Shown here: positions 53,566-61,300 of the stretch, in pieces
How the letters are laid out: every line of letters begins with the position of its first letter
Position numbering within the stretch: the first letter of the stretch is position 1
Source of the DNA: Acetobacter aceti
GTDB taxonomy: Bacteria > Pseudomonadota > Alphaproteobacteria > Acetobacterales > Acetobacteraceae
DNA: 64,000 nt
NCBI RefSeq assembly: GCF_002005445.1
Contig: NZ_CP014692.1
Coordinates: 1,798,001 to 1,862,000, forward strand
Direction of reading: 5' to 3'
The notes under the pieces: generated by a model
What the model was told of the DNA's origin: nothing
The model's database searches: none
The model's input: only the letters and a program-made list of their open reading frames with translations
Translations under genes and position numbers: made by a program

Positions 53566-53587
53566 CTGATATCGTTACCGATATCAG
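53566..53587. terminator. 9-bp palindromic hairpin between convergent genes
   Basis: CTGATATCG (53566-53574) pairs exactly with 53579-53587 around a TTAC tetraloop, followed by TTTACGG. It covers the stop codon of the MlaD-like gene (53584-53586) and lies 17 bases after the ATP-grasp stop. A bidirectional terminator is likely. Confidence 0.6.
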
Positions 53588-54045
53588 TTTACGGGCAGAC
53601 CTCCACTTCCAAAGATGTAATTGCTCACCTGCTGCTCAAGGCTGACGGGCTCACGGGTGTTGTCGAGAGCGTCACCGGCCTTTGTAACCTGACTGGATTT
53701 TCCGGGTTCGATCATCAGGGCATTATCGCCCGACATGGTCATGGACCCGACGCTCAGAACGCTGTCGATTGGAAAATGCAACGTATCGTTGACTTCGAAT
53801 CTGACGACAGCCAGTTGCGTTTCGGAATCAAGGCGTACATCGGAGACACGCCCTACAACCACTCCCGCCATGGCGACCGACGCGCCGGGGTTGAGACCAT
53901 TCGCGGAAATAAAGCTGGCTGAGAGCGGATAACGGGAGATACCAAAACTGGTCTGGGTTCCGTGGGCGTAGACGGCAAACCCTATTGCAGCAGCCAGAAC
54001 GCCAAAACTGAAAACAATGGTGCCTGTCTGTCGGTTGCGAGCCAT
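53584..54045 (-). CDS. Orphan MlaD-like MCE-domain protein
   Basis: 153 residues, starting at ATG 54045 after AAGGACGCAGGA. One transmembrane helix (about 9-29, GTIVFSFGVLAAAIGFAVY) and one MCE domain (about 38-115: PLSASFISANGLNPGASVAM, AGVVVGRVSDVRLD). The C-terminus after the MCE domain is short, ending in an EQQVSNYIFG helix. This is the classical short MlaD form, unlike the 327-residue protein at 3518. No MlaE or MlaF gene adjoins, so it may share a permease encoded elsewhere, maybe that at 1.5-3.5 kb. Confidence 0.85.
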   Translation of the reverse strand: MARNRQTGTIVFSFGVLAAAIGFAVYAHGTQTSFGISRYPLSASFISANGLNPGASVAMAGVVVGRVSDVRLDSETQLAVVRFEVNDTLHFPIDSVLSVGSMTMSGDNALMIEPGKSSQVTKAGDALDNTREPVSLEQQVSNYIFGSGGLPVN

Positions 54046-54273
54046 TCCTGCGTCCTTTTATCGAGCATTTCTGAACGCTCGTCATTCTTCAATAAGGCTT
54101 CACGACCCCTTACGGTCAAGCCGATGGGAAAAAAGAATAACGGCCTGATACCAAAACGATCATAAACGCAGTATCCCTGCCTGATAAGGCGCGTTAATTT
54201 TACCGCAAATGTGCGGGCGACTCACTCCCGTATCACGCTTGAGTCGTCAGGCTTTCAGGAACGGGTTTAATCT

Positions 54274-55140
54274 ATGTCTTTGCTGCAGGCCCTCATCATT
54301 GCAATTCTTCAGGGGGCAACAGAGCTCTTCCCCGTCAGCAGTCTGGGGCACGCGGTGCTGCTGCCTGCCCTTCTGCACTGGCCCTTCGACGAAAACGATC
54401 CGACCTTCCTGCCTTTTCTCGTCATGCTGCACCTTGGAACATCCGTCGCGCTGTTCGTGTTTTTCTGGCGTGACTGGGCAGCCATCATTGGCGGCGCTCT
54501 CGGACTGCATGGCAGACGTTACCGCCTTGAGAGTTTCCGCATACTCTTCCTGCTGGCTATCGCCACTGTCCCTGCCGTTATCTGCGGCGGCCTGTTCGAA
54601 CATCTTTTCCGTCACCTGTTCGGCTCTCCGCTGCCGGTGGCGGGCCTGCTTGTCGCAAATGGTGTCATGCTCCTGCTCGTGGAACAACTGCGTTCACGAA
54701 TGGCTCCACTTCATGGCGAAGACCCTGAGGCCGGACGACCGATAGCCAGCCTGACGGCACGGGACGCGCTGTTCATCGGACTGTTCCAGTGCCTTGCCCT
54801 GTTCCCGGGCATGTCCCGTTCCGGGGCGACCATCGGAGGGGGCCTCCTGCGCGGACTGCATCATGATGTCGCCGCCCGTTTTTCGTTCCTGATGGCTGAG
54901 CCGATCATTCTGGCGGCCACAGCTCACCAGATCCTGAAAATGCGCCACGTTCCTGTCACGCATGAGCAGATCCATCTTGGCGTCATTGCCGCCTGTGTCT
55001 CCGGTGTGACCGCCCTGATCTGCACCGCTATCCTGATGCGCTTCTTCAGACAGCACGATCAATGGGCCCTGGCTCCTTTTGCCTATTATTGCATCGTGCT
55101 CGGACTGGGTTCGCTCGCCTACCTGAGTGGCGTTCTGTAA
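54274..55140 (+). CDS. uppP: Undecaprenyl-diphosphatase
   Basis: Membrane enzyme (288 residues, about eight helices) that converts undecaprenyl pyrophosphate to the monophosphate needed for peptidoglycan and EPS. The catalytic motifs are ILQGATELFPVSSLGH (11-26) and the FPGMSRSGATIGGGLL segment (about 172-187). It supplies the carrier used by the priming sugar transferase at 27.8 kb. Resistance to bacitracin follows from overexpression in other species. AGGA lies 12-13 bases ahead of the start. Confidence 0.95.
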   Translation: MSLLQALIIAILQGATELFPVSSLGHAVLLPALLHWPFDENDPTFLPFLVMLHLGTSVALFVFFWRDWAAIIGGALGLHGRRYRLESFRILFLLAIATVPAVICGGLFEHLFRHLFGSPLPVAGLLVANGVMLLLVEQLRSRMAPLHGEDPEAGRPIASLTARDALFIGLFQCLALFPGMSRSGATIGGGLLRGLHHDVAARFSFLMAEPIILAATAHQILKMRHVPVTHEQIHLGVIAACVSGVTALICTAILMRFFRQHDQWALAPFAYYCIVLGLGSLAYLSGVL

Positions 55141-55265
55141 CGCATACGCTCGTTCCCCATGAGCTGACAGTCCCATGAAGGATTGCGGATCATGGGGAGA
55201 GCAGCCCCGTAACGGCGACTCTCCCGCCGACAGTGTTTTCCAGACAGAACAGATCGCCTCCGAAC

Positions 55266-56780
55266 ATGACAGAACCACGACGCAAAACGGTCGAGCAGGC
55301 TGTGCAGGCCAGCGAAACGTCCGGATTGCGACGTACGATGGGGCCTTTTCACCTGATCATGCTGGGTGTCGGCTCAACCGTTGGTGCGGGGATCTACGTG
55401 ATGGCCGGTACCGCAGCCGCCAATTACGCCGGTCCCGCCGTCATCCTCTCTTTTGTCATTGCGGGTCTCGCCTGCCTGTTCACGGCATTTTCATACGCTG
55501 AACTGGCTTCCTCCATCCCGGTCGCCGGTTCAGCCTATACGTACGCCTACGTCTCCCTTGGCGAGCGAGCCGCCTGGTGGGTCGGCTGGCTGCTGCTGCT
55601 TGAATATGGCGTATCCTGCGCTGGCGTTGCGTCCGGATTTTCCGGTTACGCCGTCAGTTTTCTGCGTGATCTGGGCATTGTCATCCCCAATTTCCTCCAT
55701 GTGTCGCTGATCACCGTATCCATGACGACGAACGACACAGTACTCTCAGCCGGATGGCGCGTTGACCTGCCCGCAACGGTTTCTGTTCTCGCCGTAACGG
55801 GCATGCTGATGCGGGGTGTGACAGAATCCATCACCATCAACACGGCTATCGTGCTGCTCAAGACGATAACTCTCCTGATCTTTGTCGCAGTAGGTCTGAC
55901 CGCAATCCATCCGGCCTACTGGCACCCTTTCCTGCCTCCTTCGCAGGGCGCTTTCCGCTACGGCATGGCAGGCGTCTTTCGAGCGGCTTCAGTCGTGTTT
56001 TTTGCCTATGTCGGTTTCGAGGCCGTTTCGACCGCATCGACCGAGGCCCGTTCACCCAGACGCGATATTCCCATCGGGATCATAGGGTCGCTACTGCTCT
56101 GCACCCTGATCTACCTCTGCGTCGCACTGGTCCTCACAGGGGTCGTGCCCTGGCAACAACTCGATGTCTCTGACCCTCTGGCGCTGGCCGCCGATGCGAT
56201 CGGCTCGCCGACTCTCGCGGTACTGGTGAAGCTGGCGGGAGTGATCGGGCTATGTTCCGTTCTGTTTGGTCTCCTCTACGGACAGAGCCGGATCTTTTTC
56301 ACGATGGCTCAGGATGGACTTCTGCCGCCGGTCTTCAATCGATTGCACCCCCTGTTTCACGCTCCGGTTGCCGGTTCGCTGCTTCTGGGAACACTCGTGG
56401 CTCTGACTGCCGCCACACTGCCTATCGATATCATCAGCGATCTTGTCAGCATTGGTACGGCAGCCGCATTCGGCGTTGTCAATCTGACGGTTATCAGAGA
56501 TCGTTCAGTGCGCCCCGGAGCGGAACGCCCCTATCGGGCGCCTCTCGGGGGCGTATGGGTCGGTCGCATCTGGATAGGACTTACTCCCCTGCTGGGAATC
56601 ACGTTTGCCATCGTGATGATGGTGCCTCTCCTGATCGAGCTGATCCACGGCATTCTCTCGGGCAATCGGCTGCCGGCGATTCTTCTGGCCGTATATTTCG
56701 CTTCCGGCGCAGCAATTTACCGTTTTTATGGCCAGTCTCATTCAGAATTTGCCCGTAACACGAAGGATATGGCGTCCTGA
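55266..56780 (+). CDS. APC-superfamily amino acid permease
   Basis: 504-residue transporter of about 12 helices from ATG 55266 (a GTG at 55233 gives 11 more residues). The N-terminus has GPFHLIMLGVGSTVGAGIYVMAGTAA, the substrate-binding first helix of cationic/basic amino acid permeases (CAT type). ASTEARSPRRDIPIGIIGSLL is the conserved loop of this subfamily. The amino acid carried is not certain; basic amino acids are most likely by family. It follows uppP by 125 bases and has its own promoter region. Confidence 0.87.
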   Translation: MTEPRRKTVEQAVQASETSGLRRTMGPFHLIMLGVGSTVGAGIYVMAGTAAANYAGPAVILSFVIAGLACLFTAFSYAELASSIPVAGSAYTYAYVSLGERAAWWVGWLLLLEYGVSCAGVASGFSGYAVSFLRDLGIVIPNFLHVSLITVSMTTNDTVLSAGWRVDLPATVSVLAVTGMLMRGVTESITINTAIVLLKTITLLIFVAVGLTAIHPAYWHPFLPPSQGAFRYGMAGVFRAASVVFFAYVGFEAVSTASTEARSPRRDIPIGIIGSLLLCTLIYLCVALVLTGVVPWQQLDVSDPLALAADAIGSPTLAVLVKLAGVIGLCSVLFGLLYGQSRIFFTMAQDGLLPPVFNRLHPLFHAPVAGSLLLGTLVALTAATLPIDIISDLVSIGTAAAFGVVNLTVIRDRSVRPGAERPYRAPLGGVWVGRIWIGLTPLLGITFAIVMMVPLLIELIHGILSGNRLPAILLAVYFASGAAIYRFYGQSHSEFARNTKDMAS

Positions 56781-56840
56781 CCCCTGATATGGGTTGACGC
56801 CGCTGCCGCATCTGGATATTTCAGCGCTCACCGGCGCGAT

Positions 56841-56915
56841 GGCGGTGTAGCTCAGCGGTAGAGCAGGGGAATCATAATCCCTTGGTCGGCGGTTCAAATC
56901 CGTCCACCGCTACCA
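56841..56915 (+). tRNA. tRNA-Met (CAT), elongator type
   Basis: The 75-base cloverleaf folds fully: acceptor GGCGGTG with CACCGCT (including a G-U first pair), D-arm GCTC...GAGC, anticodon stem GGGGA/TCCCT with loop ATCATAA (anticodon CAT), T-arm GGCGG/CCGTC with TTCAAAT loop. The CCA end is encoded. The stem lacks the three G-C pairs and the C1-A72 mismatch of an initiator, so it is an elongator methionine tRNA; an isoleucine tRNA with lysidine-modified anticodon is the less likely option. Confidence 0.93.
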
Positions 56916-57152
56916 TCGGCCGGTCTTTTCTCTCAAAATAAATATGCGGTATCATTCCAGCTACTCCTTTGGAATGCTGAGAAAATCTCGCGTTACTCCT
57001 CCCCTTACCGTCCCGCAGTCAGGCCAAAGATCTCGCTGATCGGAAGATATGCTTCGCCTACCGTCTCTTCGGTCGACGGGATATCGTAGCCGTTAAAAAC
57101 TGAGCATCCCCGTTGAGGATGACGGAAAGCTGAGGGACCAGAAAAGATATCC

Positions 57153-57192
57153 AGAGCAATTCCACTGAACTCTGGCCCAGTGGAATTGCTCT
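57153..57192. repeat. REP-like palindrome 1, 15-bp perfect arms
   Basis: AGAGCAATTCCACTG (57153-57167) is matched exactly by its reverse complement at 57178-57192, with a ten-base loop. The outer AGAGCA/TGCTCT is shared with a second palindrome 16 bases further. Together they stand just beyond the 3' end of the polysaccharide polymerase gene (stop at 57272). The stretch from 56916 to 57152, between the tRNA and this repeat, has no gene that I can support. Confidence 0.7.
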
Positions 57193-57207
57193 AATTCATT
57201 GTTTATC

Positions 57208-57255
57208 GAGCATATTCACCAGTTCGAATGTGTCCATTCAAACTGGATATGCTCT
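57208..57255. repeat. REP-like palindrome 2, imperfect nested arms
   Basis: GAGCATAT (57208-57215) pairs with ATATGCTC (57247-57254). After a three-base bulge CCAGTT pairs with AACTGG, and GAATG with CATTC round a TGTC loop. It shares the AGAGCA-type end sequence with the palindrome at 57153. It starts or ends about 17 bases past the polymerase stop and may act as a terminator. Confidence 0.6.
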
Positions 57256-57271
57256 AGCCACGCAAACCTTG

Positions 57272-58582
57272 TTATCCCGCTCTGGTTTCTCTCGGGACGG
57301 ATAAAGCGCTGGCCCCTGGAAACAATGAATTTCTCGATGAAGCATCCAGAGCGCCGTACAGGAACCATAGCAACGCACCGGTTTTGATCGTTACCGCATT
57401 TGCCCCGATGCAGAGAGAAGTCGAGAAATAAACAGCCAGCATTGTTTTCATGATGGCGGCTTCTGGCGAAGAATTTCGGTGAAAGGCTATGAGTATCCAT
57501 AAGGTTACCGTCAGCAGAACGCCGAGATTATTACACAGATAAGCATAACCGGTATCCGCTGTATAAACCGGCGACGGCGCCAGCCCAAACCACGATGCAA
57601 GGCTCCAGTCATCAAGCAGCCTGCCTGAAAACAGGAGCCTTCCCTTAAAATCATCCGAAAGAATGCCTGGATGCACTCCGGGGATTTCGTGTGTCGATCC
57701 AACCACAGTCAGTATCGTCATGACCAGAACCGGCAGCCCGATTACAAACAGAGACGAGCGTACCAGAGGCGTAAAACGCAGCATCACCATCAAAAAACAG
57801 CAGCCGGTTGCGAACCGGGAATCTCCCAGAATGATACAGAGAAATCCGAGCGCCAGAATGACCAGCATTTCGCTCCCGGAGCCTTTTTTCCAGAGGCTCA
57901 ATCCCCATGCAAACAGGATGGTGGCATAATTGCCAAGGGACACAGGTTCCAGAAATACGGAAGAAATACGGGCGGAACCAAGAAGCGATGGAAAATAGGT
58001 GCGTGCATCCGCAGCACGGTTTCCACTCAAAAAAGACGTTGTATTCTGGTAATTGATAACATTTGTGCCCAACGCACCTTTATCTACATAATACTGCCAT
58101 ACATTAAAGAACTGACCATACACATTAAAAGCGAGAAGCTCGAAGAAACCAAAAAACAGAACAAAAACTATAGATATCCACACTGTTGTCTTTGCCGTTT
58201 TCAGGCTTGAAAGCGTTCCCAGCAGATAGAAAACATACGGAATCCAGAGATCATGAAGAATCTTGAGGCTGACAGTAGAGTTAATGAGGTGAGCCCCCAC
58301 CACATAAGCCGAAATGATTAAAGCCAGCGTGATCGCCAGAGTTTGCATTTGCTGGCGAACATACCAGGTACCTGCGAAAATAATGATCAGCTCTGCAAGC
58401 GCGACTACTCCACTTGAGGCGTGCAGAAGCCCTTTCGTATCAAGGAAACAGAGCAGAGGGTTGAACATGATCGCCGCGATAACGAGCCATTTGCCCGCCA
58501 CAAAACGCGATGAGGCAACAATTTCTCTCTGAAAAACAGGTATTCCTGCGAATTCGGGGGGTTGGGAAACGGCAACACTCAT
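57272..58582 (-). CDS. Polysaccharide polymerase (Wzy/GumE-like)
   Basis: 436 residues with about 10-12 hydrophobic helices (KWLVIAAIMFNPLLCFLDTKG, LAITLALIISAYVVGAHLI, MLVILALGFLCIILGDSRFATG). A large periplasmic loop (about 160-220) contains NYQNTTSFLSGNRAADARTYF. This is typical for O-antigen/EPS polymerases and matches the GumE-like polymerases of acetan and xanthan type systems. It probably completes the EPS pathway encoded at 22.5-31.3 kb, though 26 kb away. It stands downstream of the argH-lipoprotein pair with 160 bases between, on the same strand. Confidence 0.8.
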   Translation of the reverse strand: MSVAVSQPPEFAGIPVFQREIVASSRFVAGKWLVIAAIMFNPLLCFLDTKGLLHASSGVVALAELIIIFAGTWYVRQQMQTLAITLALIISAYVVGAHLINSTVSLKILHDLWIPYVFYLLGTLSSLKTAKTTVWISIVFVLFFGFFELLAFNVYGQFFNVWQYYVDKGALGTNVINYQNTTSFLSGNRAADARTYFPSLLGSARISSVFLEPVSLGNYATILFAWGLSLWKKGSGSEMLVILALGFLCIILGDSRFATGCCFLMVMLRFTPLVRSSLFVIGLPVLVMTILTVVGSTHEIPGVHPGILSDDFKGRLLFSGRLLDDWSLASWFGLAPSPVYTADTGYAYLCNNLGVLLTVTLWILIAFHRNSSPEAAIMKTMLAVYFSTSLCIGANAVTIKTGALLWFLYGALDASSRNSLFPGASALSVPRETRAG

Positions 58583-58746
58583 GGCACCCCGCAGACAATG
58601 GAAGGCTGTCGAAACAGATCAGGAACGATCAGATCTTGCGTCTATTTCCGAACCTAGAACGGCTTCAGAAAGAAAACCACATCACCTTCAACAGACAGCC
58701 TGTGTCCCCATGTCTGACGCTCTCCTCTGCATGATGAAAAGGCATC

Positions 58747-58887
58747 TCAATCTGGAGCCGGGTAGCTACGTGGATAGATAATCTGGCTATCTGGTCCCGG
58801 AGGATGAGGTGTGCCCTTCTTGCCGCAACCCGCAAGAGGCAGCGCGATACAGACCAGCGCCACGAACGCTGCAAATCGACGGATCAT
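58747..58887 (-). CDS. LptM-like small lipoprotein
   Basis: 46 residues: [20 protein letters not shown] and then C21 with a typical lipobox (PLAGC), followed by [13 protein letters not shown] and a short tail. The GCGKKG-x-x-xPP form is that of the LptM (YifL) lipoprotein family. In E. coli LptM helps LptD mature in the outer membrane. The start overlaps the argH stop by four bases (ATGA). argH-lipoprotein-lysA is a common order in alphaproteobacteria; here lysA does not follow. It is too short for many gene finders. Confidence 0.8.
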   Translation of the reverse strand: MIRRFAAFVALVCIALPLAGCGKKGTPHPPGPDSQIIYPRSYPAPD

Positions 58888-60338
58888 GAATGCCCCCGCT
58901 CTTTTCCAAGTCGTTCAAGCCAACCCTCAGCCTCGCGGCGTACATTGCTGCCCGCTGTGCCACCTTCGCTCACACGCGAGGCAATCGAAGCCTCAACGGT
59001 CAGCACGGAATAGAGGTCCTGCGTGATACCCGGCTCCACGGACTGCATTTCCGCAAGGCTCAGATCCGAGAGATCAACCCCCTTCCTCTCCGCCATTGCC
59101 ACCAACTGGCCGGTGACATGATGCGCCGTGCGGAACGGCACCTTGAGAACACGAACGAGCCAGTCGGCAAGATCCGTAGCGGTCGAGAACCCGGAACCGG
59201 CATATTTGCGCATCTGGTCCACATTCGCGGTCAGATCGCGCACCATGCCGTCACAGGCCGCCAGCGTGAGCGCCATCGCTTCCGTCGCCTCGAACACAGG
59301 AACCTTGTCCTCCTGCATGTCCTTGGCATAGGCCAGCGGCAGGCCCTTCATGACGGTCAGCAGGCTCACCATCGAGCCCAGCACACGCCCCACCTTGGCA
59401 CGCGCCAGTTCGGCCGCGTCAGGGTTGCGCTTCTGCGGCATGATGGACGAGCCGGTGGTGAACGCGTCCGTCAGACGGATGAAGCTGAACGGCGATGAGC
59501 ACCAGATGACAATCTCTTCCGCGAAACGGGACAGGTGCATCGCCATGATGGAGAGCGCCGAGAGATATTCGAGCGCGAAATCGCGATCCGACACGGAATC
59601 GAGCGAATTGGCGGTCGGACGGTCAAACCCGAGCGCAGCCGCCGTCATCTGGCGGTCGATCGGAAAGGACGTTCCGGCAAGAGCCGCCGACCCGAGCGGG
59701 CACTCGTTCAGGCGCTTGCGGGCGTCCGCCAGACGACCGCGATCACGCGACAGCATCTCGACATAGGCGAGCAGATGATGACCGAACGTGACCGGCTGGG
59801 CGGTCTGGAGATGCGTAAAACCGGGCATGGCCGTATCGGCATATTCCAGAGCCCGTGTGGCGAGTGAGCGCATCAGAGCTTCTACCTGCCCGCTGATCCC
59901 GTCGATGGCGTCGCGCACCCAGAGGCGGAAATCCGTCGCCACCTGATCATTGCGGGAACGGCCGGTGTGCAGACGCTTGCCCGCCTCGCCGATCCGGTCG
60001 CTCAGGCGCGCTTCGATGTTCATGTGGATGTCTTCGAGCGCCTCGTCGAACGGGAACGACCCGGATTCGATCTCAGCCCCGATTTCGGTCAGACCACGTC
60101 TGATGGCGGCTTCATCATCGGTGCTGATGATGCCGACCTTCTTCAGCATGGCGGCATGAGCCAGCGAACCCGCGATATCCTGCCGCCACATGACCTTGTC
60201 GAACCCGATGGACGCGTTGATCTCGCGCATGATGGCGGATGGACCGCCCGCAAACCGACCGCCCCACTGCACGTTCGCGCTATTTTCTGCCGGGCTTTCT
60301 GTCGGCTTGCTCACTGCGTTCTGCTCGTCCACACTCAT
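58884..60338 (-). CDS. argH: Argininosuccinate lyase
   Basis: Last step of arginine synthesis: splits argininosuccinate into arginine and fumarate. From ATG 60338 (GAGG seven to eight bases upstream) it has 484 residues; an in-frame upstream ATG-ATG at 60356 adds six. The signature [15 protein letters not shown] lies near residues 290-304, with [15 protein letters not shown] and [15 protein letters not shown] as the other conserved blocks. The start is only three bases from the divergent tlpA start at 60342, so the two transcripts must overlap at their 5' ends. Confidence 0.95.
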   Translation of the reverse strand: MSVDEQNAVSKPTESPAENSANVQWGGRFAGGPSAIMREINASIGFDKVMWRQDIAGSLAHAAMLKKVGIISTDDEAAIRRGLTEIGAEIESGSFPFDEALEDIHMNIEARLSDRIGEAGKRLHTGRSRNDQVATDFRLWVRDAIDGISGQVEALMRSLATRALEYADTAMPGFTHLQTAQPVTFGHHLLAYVEMLSRDRGRLADARKRLNECPLGSAALAGTSFPIDRQMTAAALGFDRPTANSLDSVSDRDFALEYLSALSIMAMHLSRFAEEIVIWCSSPFSFIRLTDAFTTGSSIMPQKRNPDAAELARAKVGRVLGSMVSLLTVMKGLPLAYAKDMQEDKVPVFEATEAMALTLAACDGMVRDLTANVDQMRKYAGSGFSTATDLADWLVRVLKVPFRTAHHVTGQLVAMAERKGVDLSDLSLAEMQSVEPGITQDLYSVLTVEASIASRVSEGGTAGSNVRREAEGWLERLGKERGHS

Positions 60339-60341
60339 CAA

Positions 60342-60938
60342 ATGCCTCAACATCACTTTCGCCCCCGCGTCTCGACCGCGAAACTGAAACTGCAGCGGCG
60401 TTCCATCCTCATGCTGGCGGGCACCCTAATCGCAGGCATGACACCGCGCAAACCTCTTCATGCGGAAGATATCACGGATGCTCCGCTTTCACTGGCGAAG
60501 CTGACGCGAACGCTCCCGCAACCTCTCACCAGCCAGACCATAACCGATGGAGACGGAATCGAGCACTCTCTGGGCGATTTTCGTGGCCGACCCACAATCG
60601 TGCATCTTTGGGCGACATGGTGCGGTCCGTGCATTCAGGAGATCCCTGCCCTTGCCACGCTCATTCCATCCCTGACAGCGCAGGGCGTCACCGTGCTGCC
60701 CGTTTCGGTCGATCATCGGGGGCCTGAAGTGGTTCGGCCTTTTCTCTCGAAACTGCACAGGGAAGATTTTCCTTCCTTCTATGACCAGAGGCGCGTCATA
60801 CCGAACAGTCTGGAAGAAACCACCCTGCCCCTCACTCTTTTTCTCAATCGCCAGGGAGAGATCATCTGCCGTCATGCAGGCCCTCTTCAGTGGGATGCCC
60901 CTGATGCAGCCGCTGTTCTGCTGCGTCTGATGTCATGA
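60342..60938 (+). CDS. TlpA-family thioredoxin-like protein
   Basis: 198 residues. The N-terminus holds [18 protein letters not shown] (about 15-32), a signal or anchor with a twin-arginine pair. The thioredoxin domain (about 62-198) has [13 protein letters not shown] with the redox cysteines C94 and C97, and the cis-proline region [16 protein letters not shown]. It probably reduces disulfides in the periplasm, for example in cytochrome c maturation. No ribosome binding site precedes ATG 60342, so translation may be leaderless, or a later ATG at 60411 may be used. Confidence 0.85.
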   Translation: MPQHHFRPRVSTAKLKLQRRSILMLAGTLIAGMTPRKPLHAEDITDAPLSLAKLTRTLPQPLTSQTITDGDGIEHSLGDFRGRPTIVHLWATWCGPCIQEIPALATLIPSLTAQGVTVLPVSVDHRGPEVVRPFLSKLHREDFPSFYDQRRVIPNSLEETTLPLTLFLNRQGEIICRHAGPLQWDAPDAAAVLLRLMS

Positions 60939-60949
60939 AGGAAAGCACC

Positions 60950-61159
60950 ATGAAACTCAGCGCCCGCAACCAGATCCGCGGCACAGTGACAGCGATCGCA
61001 AAAGGCGCCACCACGTCTCACGTCAGCATCGATATCGGTGGATCAATCGTCATGGCCTCCATCACCAACGAAGCGGTGGCCGATCTTGATCTGGTGGTCG
61101 GCAAGCCTGCCTACGCCGTCATCAAGGCGTCAGATGTAATGGTGGGCGTGGAAGACTGA
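60950..61159 (+). CDS. Mop-like molybdopterin/molybdate-binding (TOBE) protein
   Basis: 69-residue single TOBE domain. The start at 60950 follows GAAGGAAAG; an in-frame ATG at 60935 overlaps the tlpA stop. The sequence KLSARNQIRGTVTAIAKGAT and then SHVSIDIGG and VGKPAYAVIKASDVMVG matches Mop/molbindin proteins, which assemble as hexamers that store molybdate. It follows tlpA closely and is likely cotranscribed. Confidence 0.88.
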   Translation: MKLSARNQIRGTVTAIAKGATTSHVSIDIGGSIVMASITNEAVADLDLVVGKPAYAVIKASDVMVGVED

Positions 61160-61231
61160 AGCATCGGAACGCAGGAGAAACTGCCCCGCTCCGGATCACA
61201 GTCTTGACCGGGCCGGTTGGTCCTCTTCATA

Positions 61232-61260
61232 ACGTCCTGCCCCTTATCGGGACAGGACGT
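61232..61260 (+). terminator. Hairpin between mop-like gene and ileS
   Basis: ACGTCCTG (61232-61239) pairs with CAGGACGT (61253-61260), continued inside by CCC with GGG after one mismatch. No T-run follows. It is a plausible terminator for the tlpA-mop transcript or a structured ileS leader. Confidence 0.45.
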
Positions 61261-61300
61261 AAGTCCATCATGAATTTTAGCGAATGACCAAGCGGGAACG

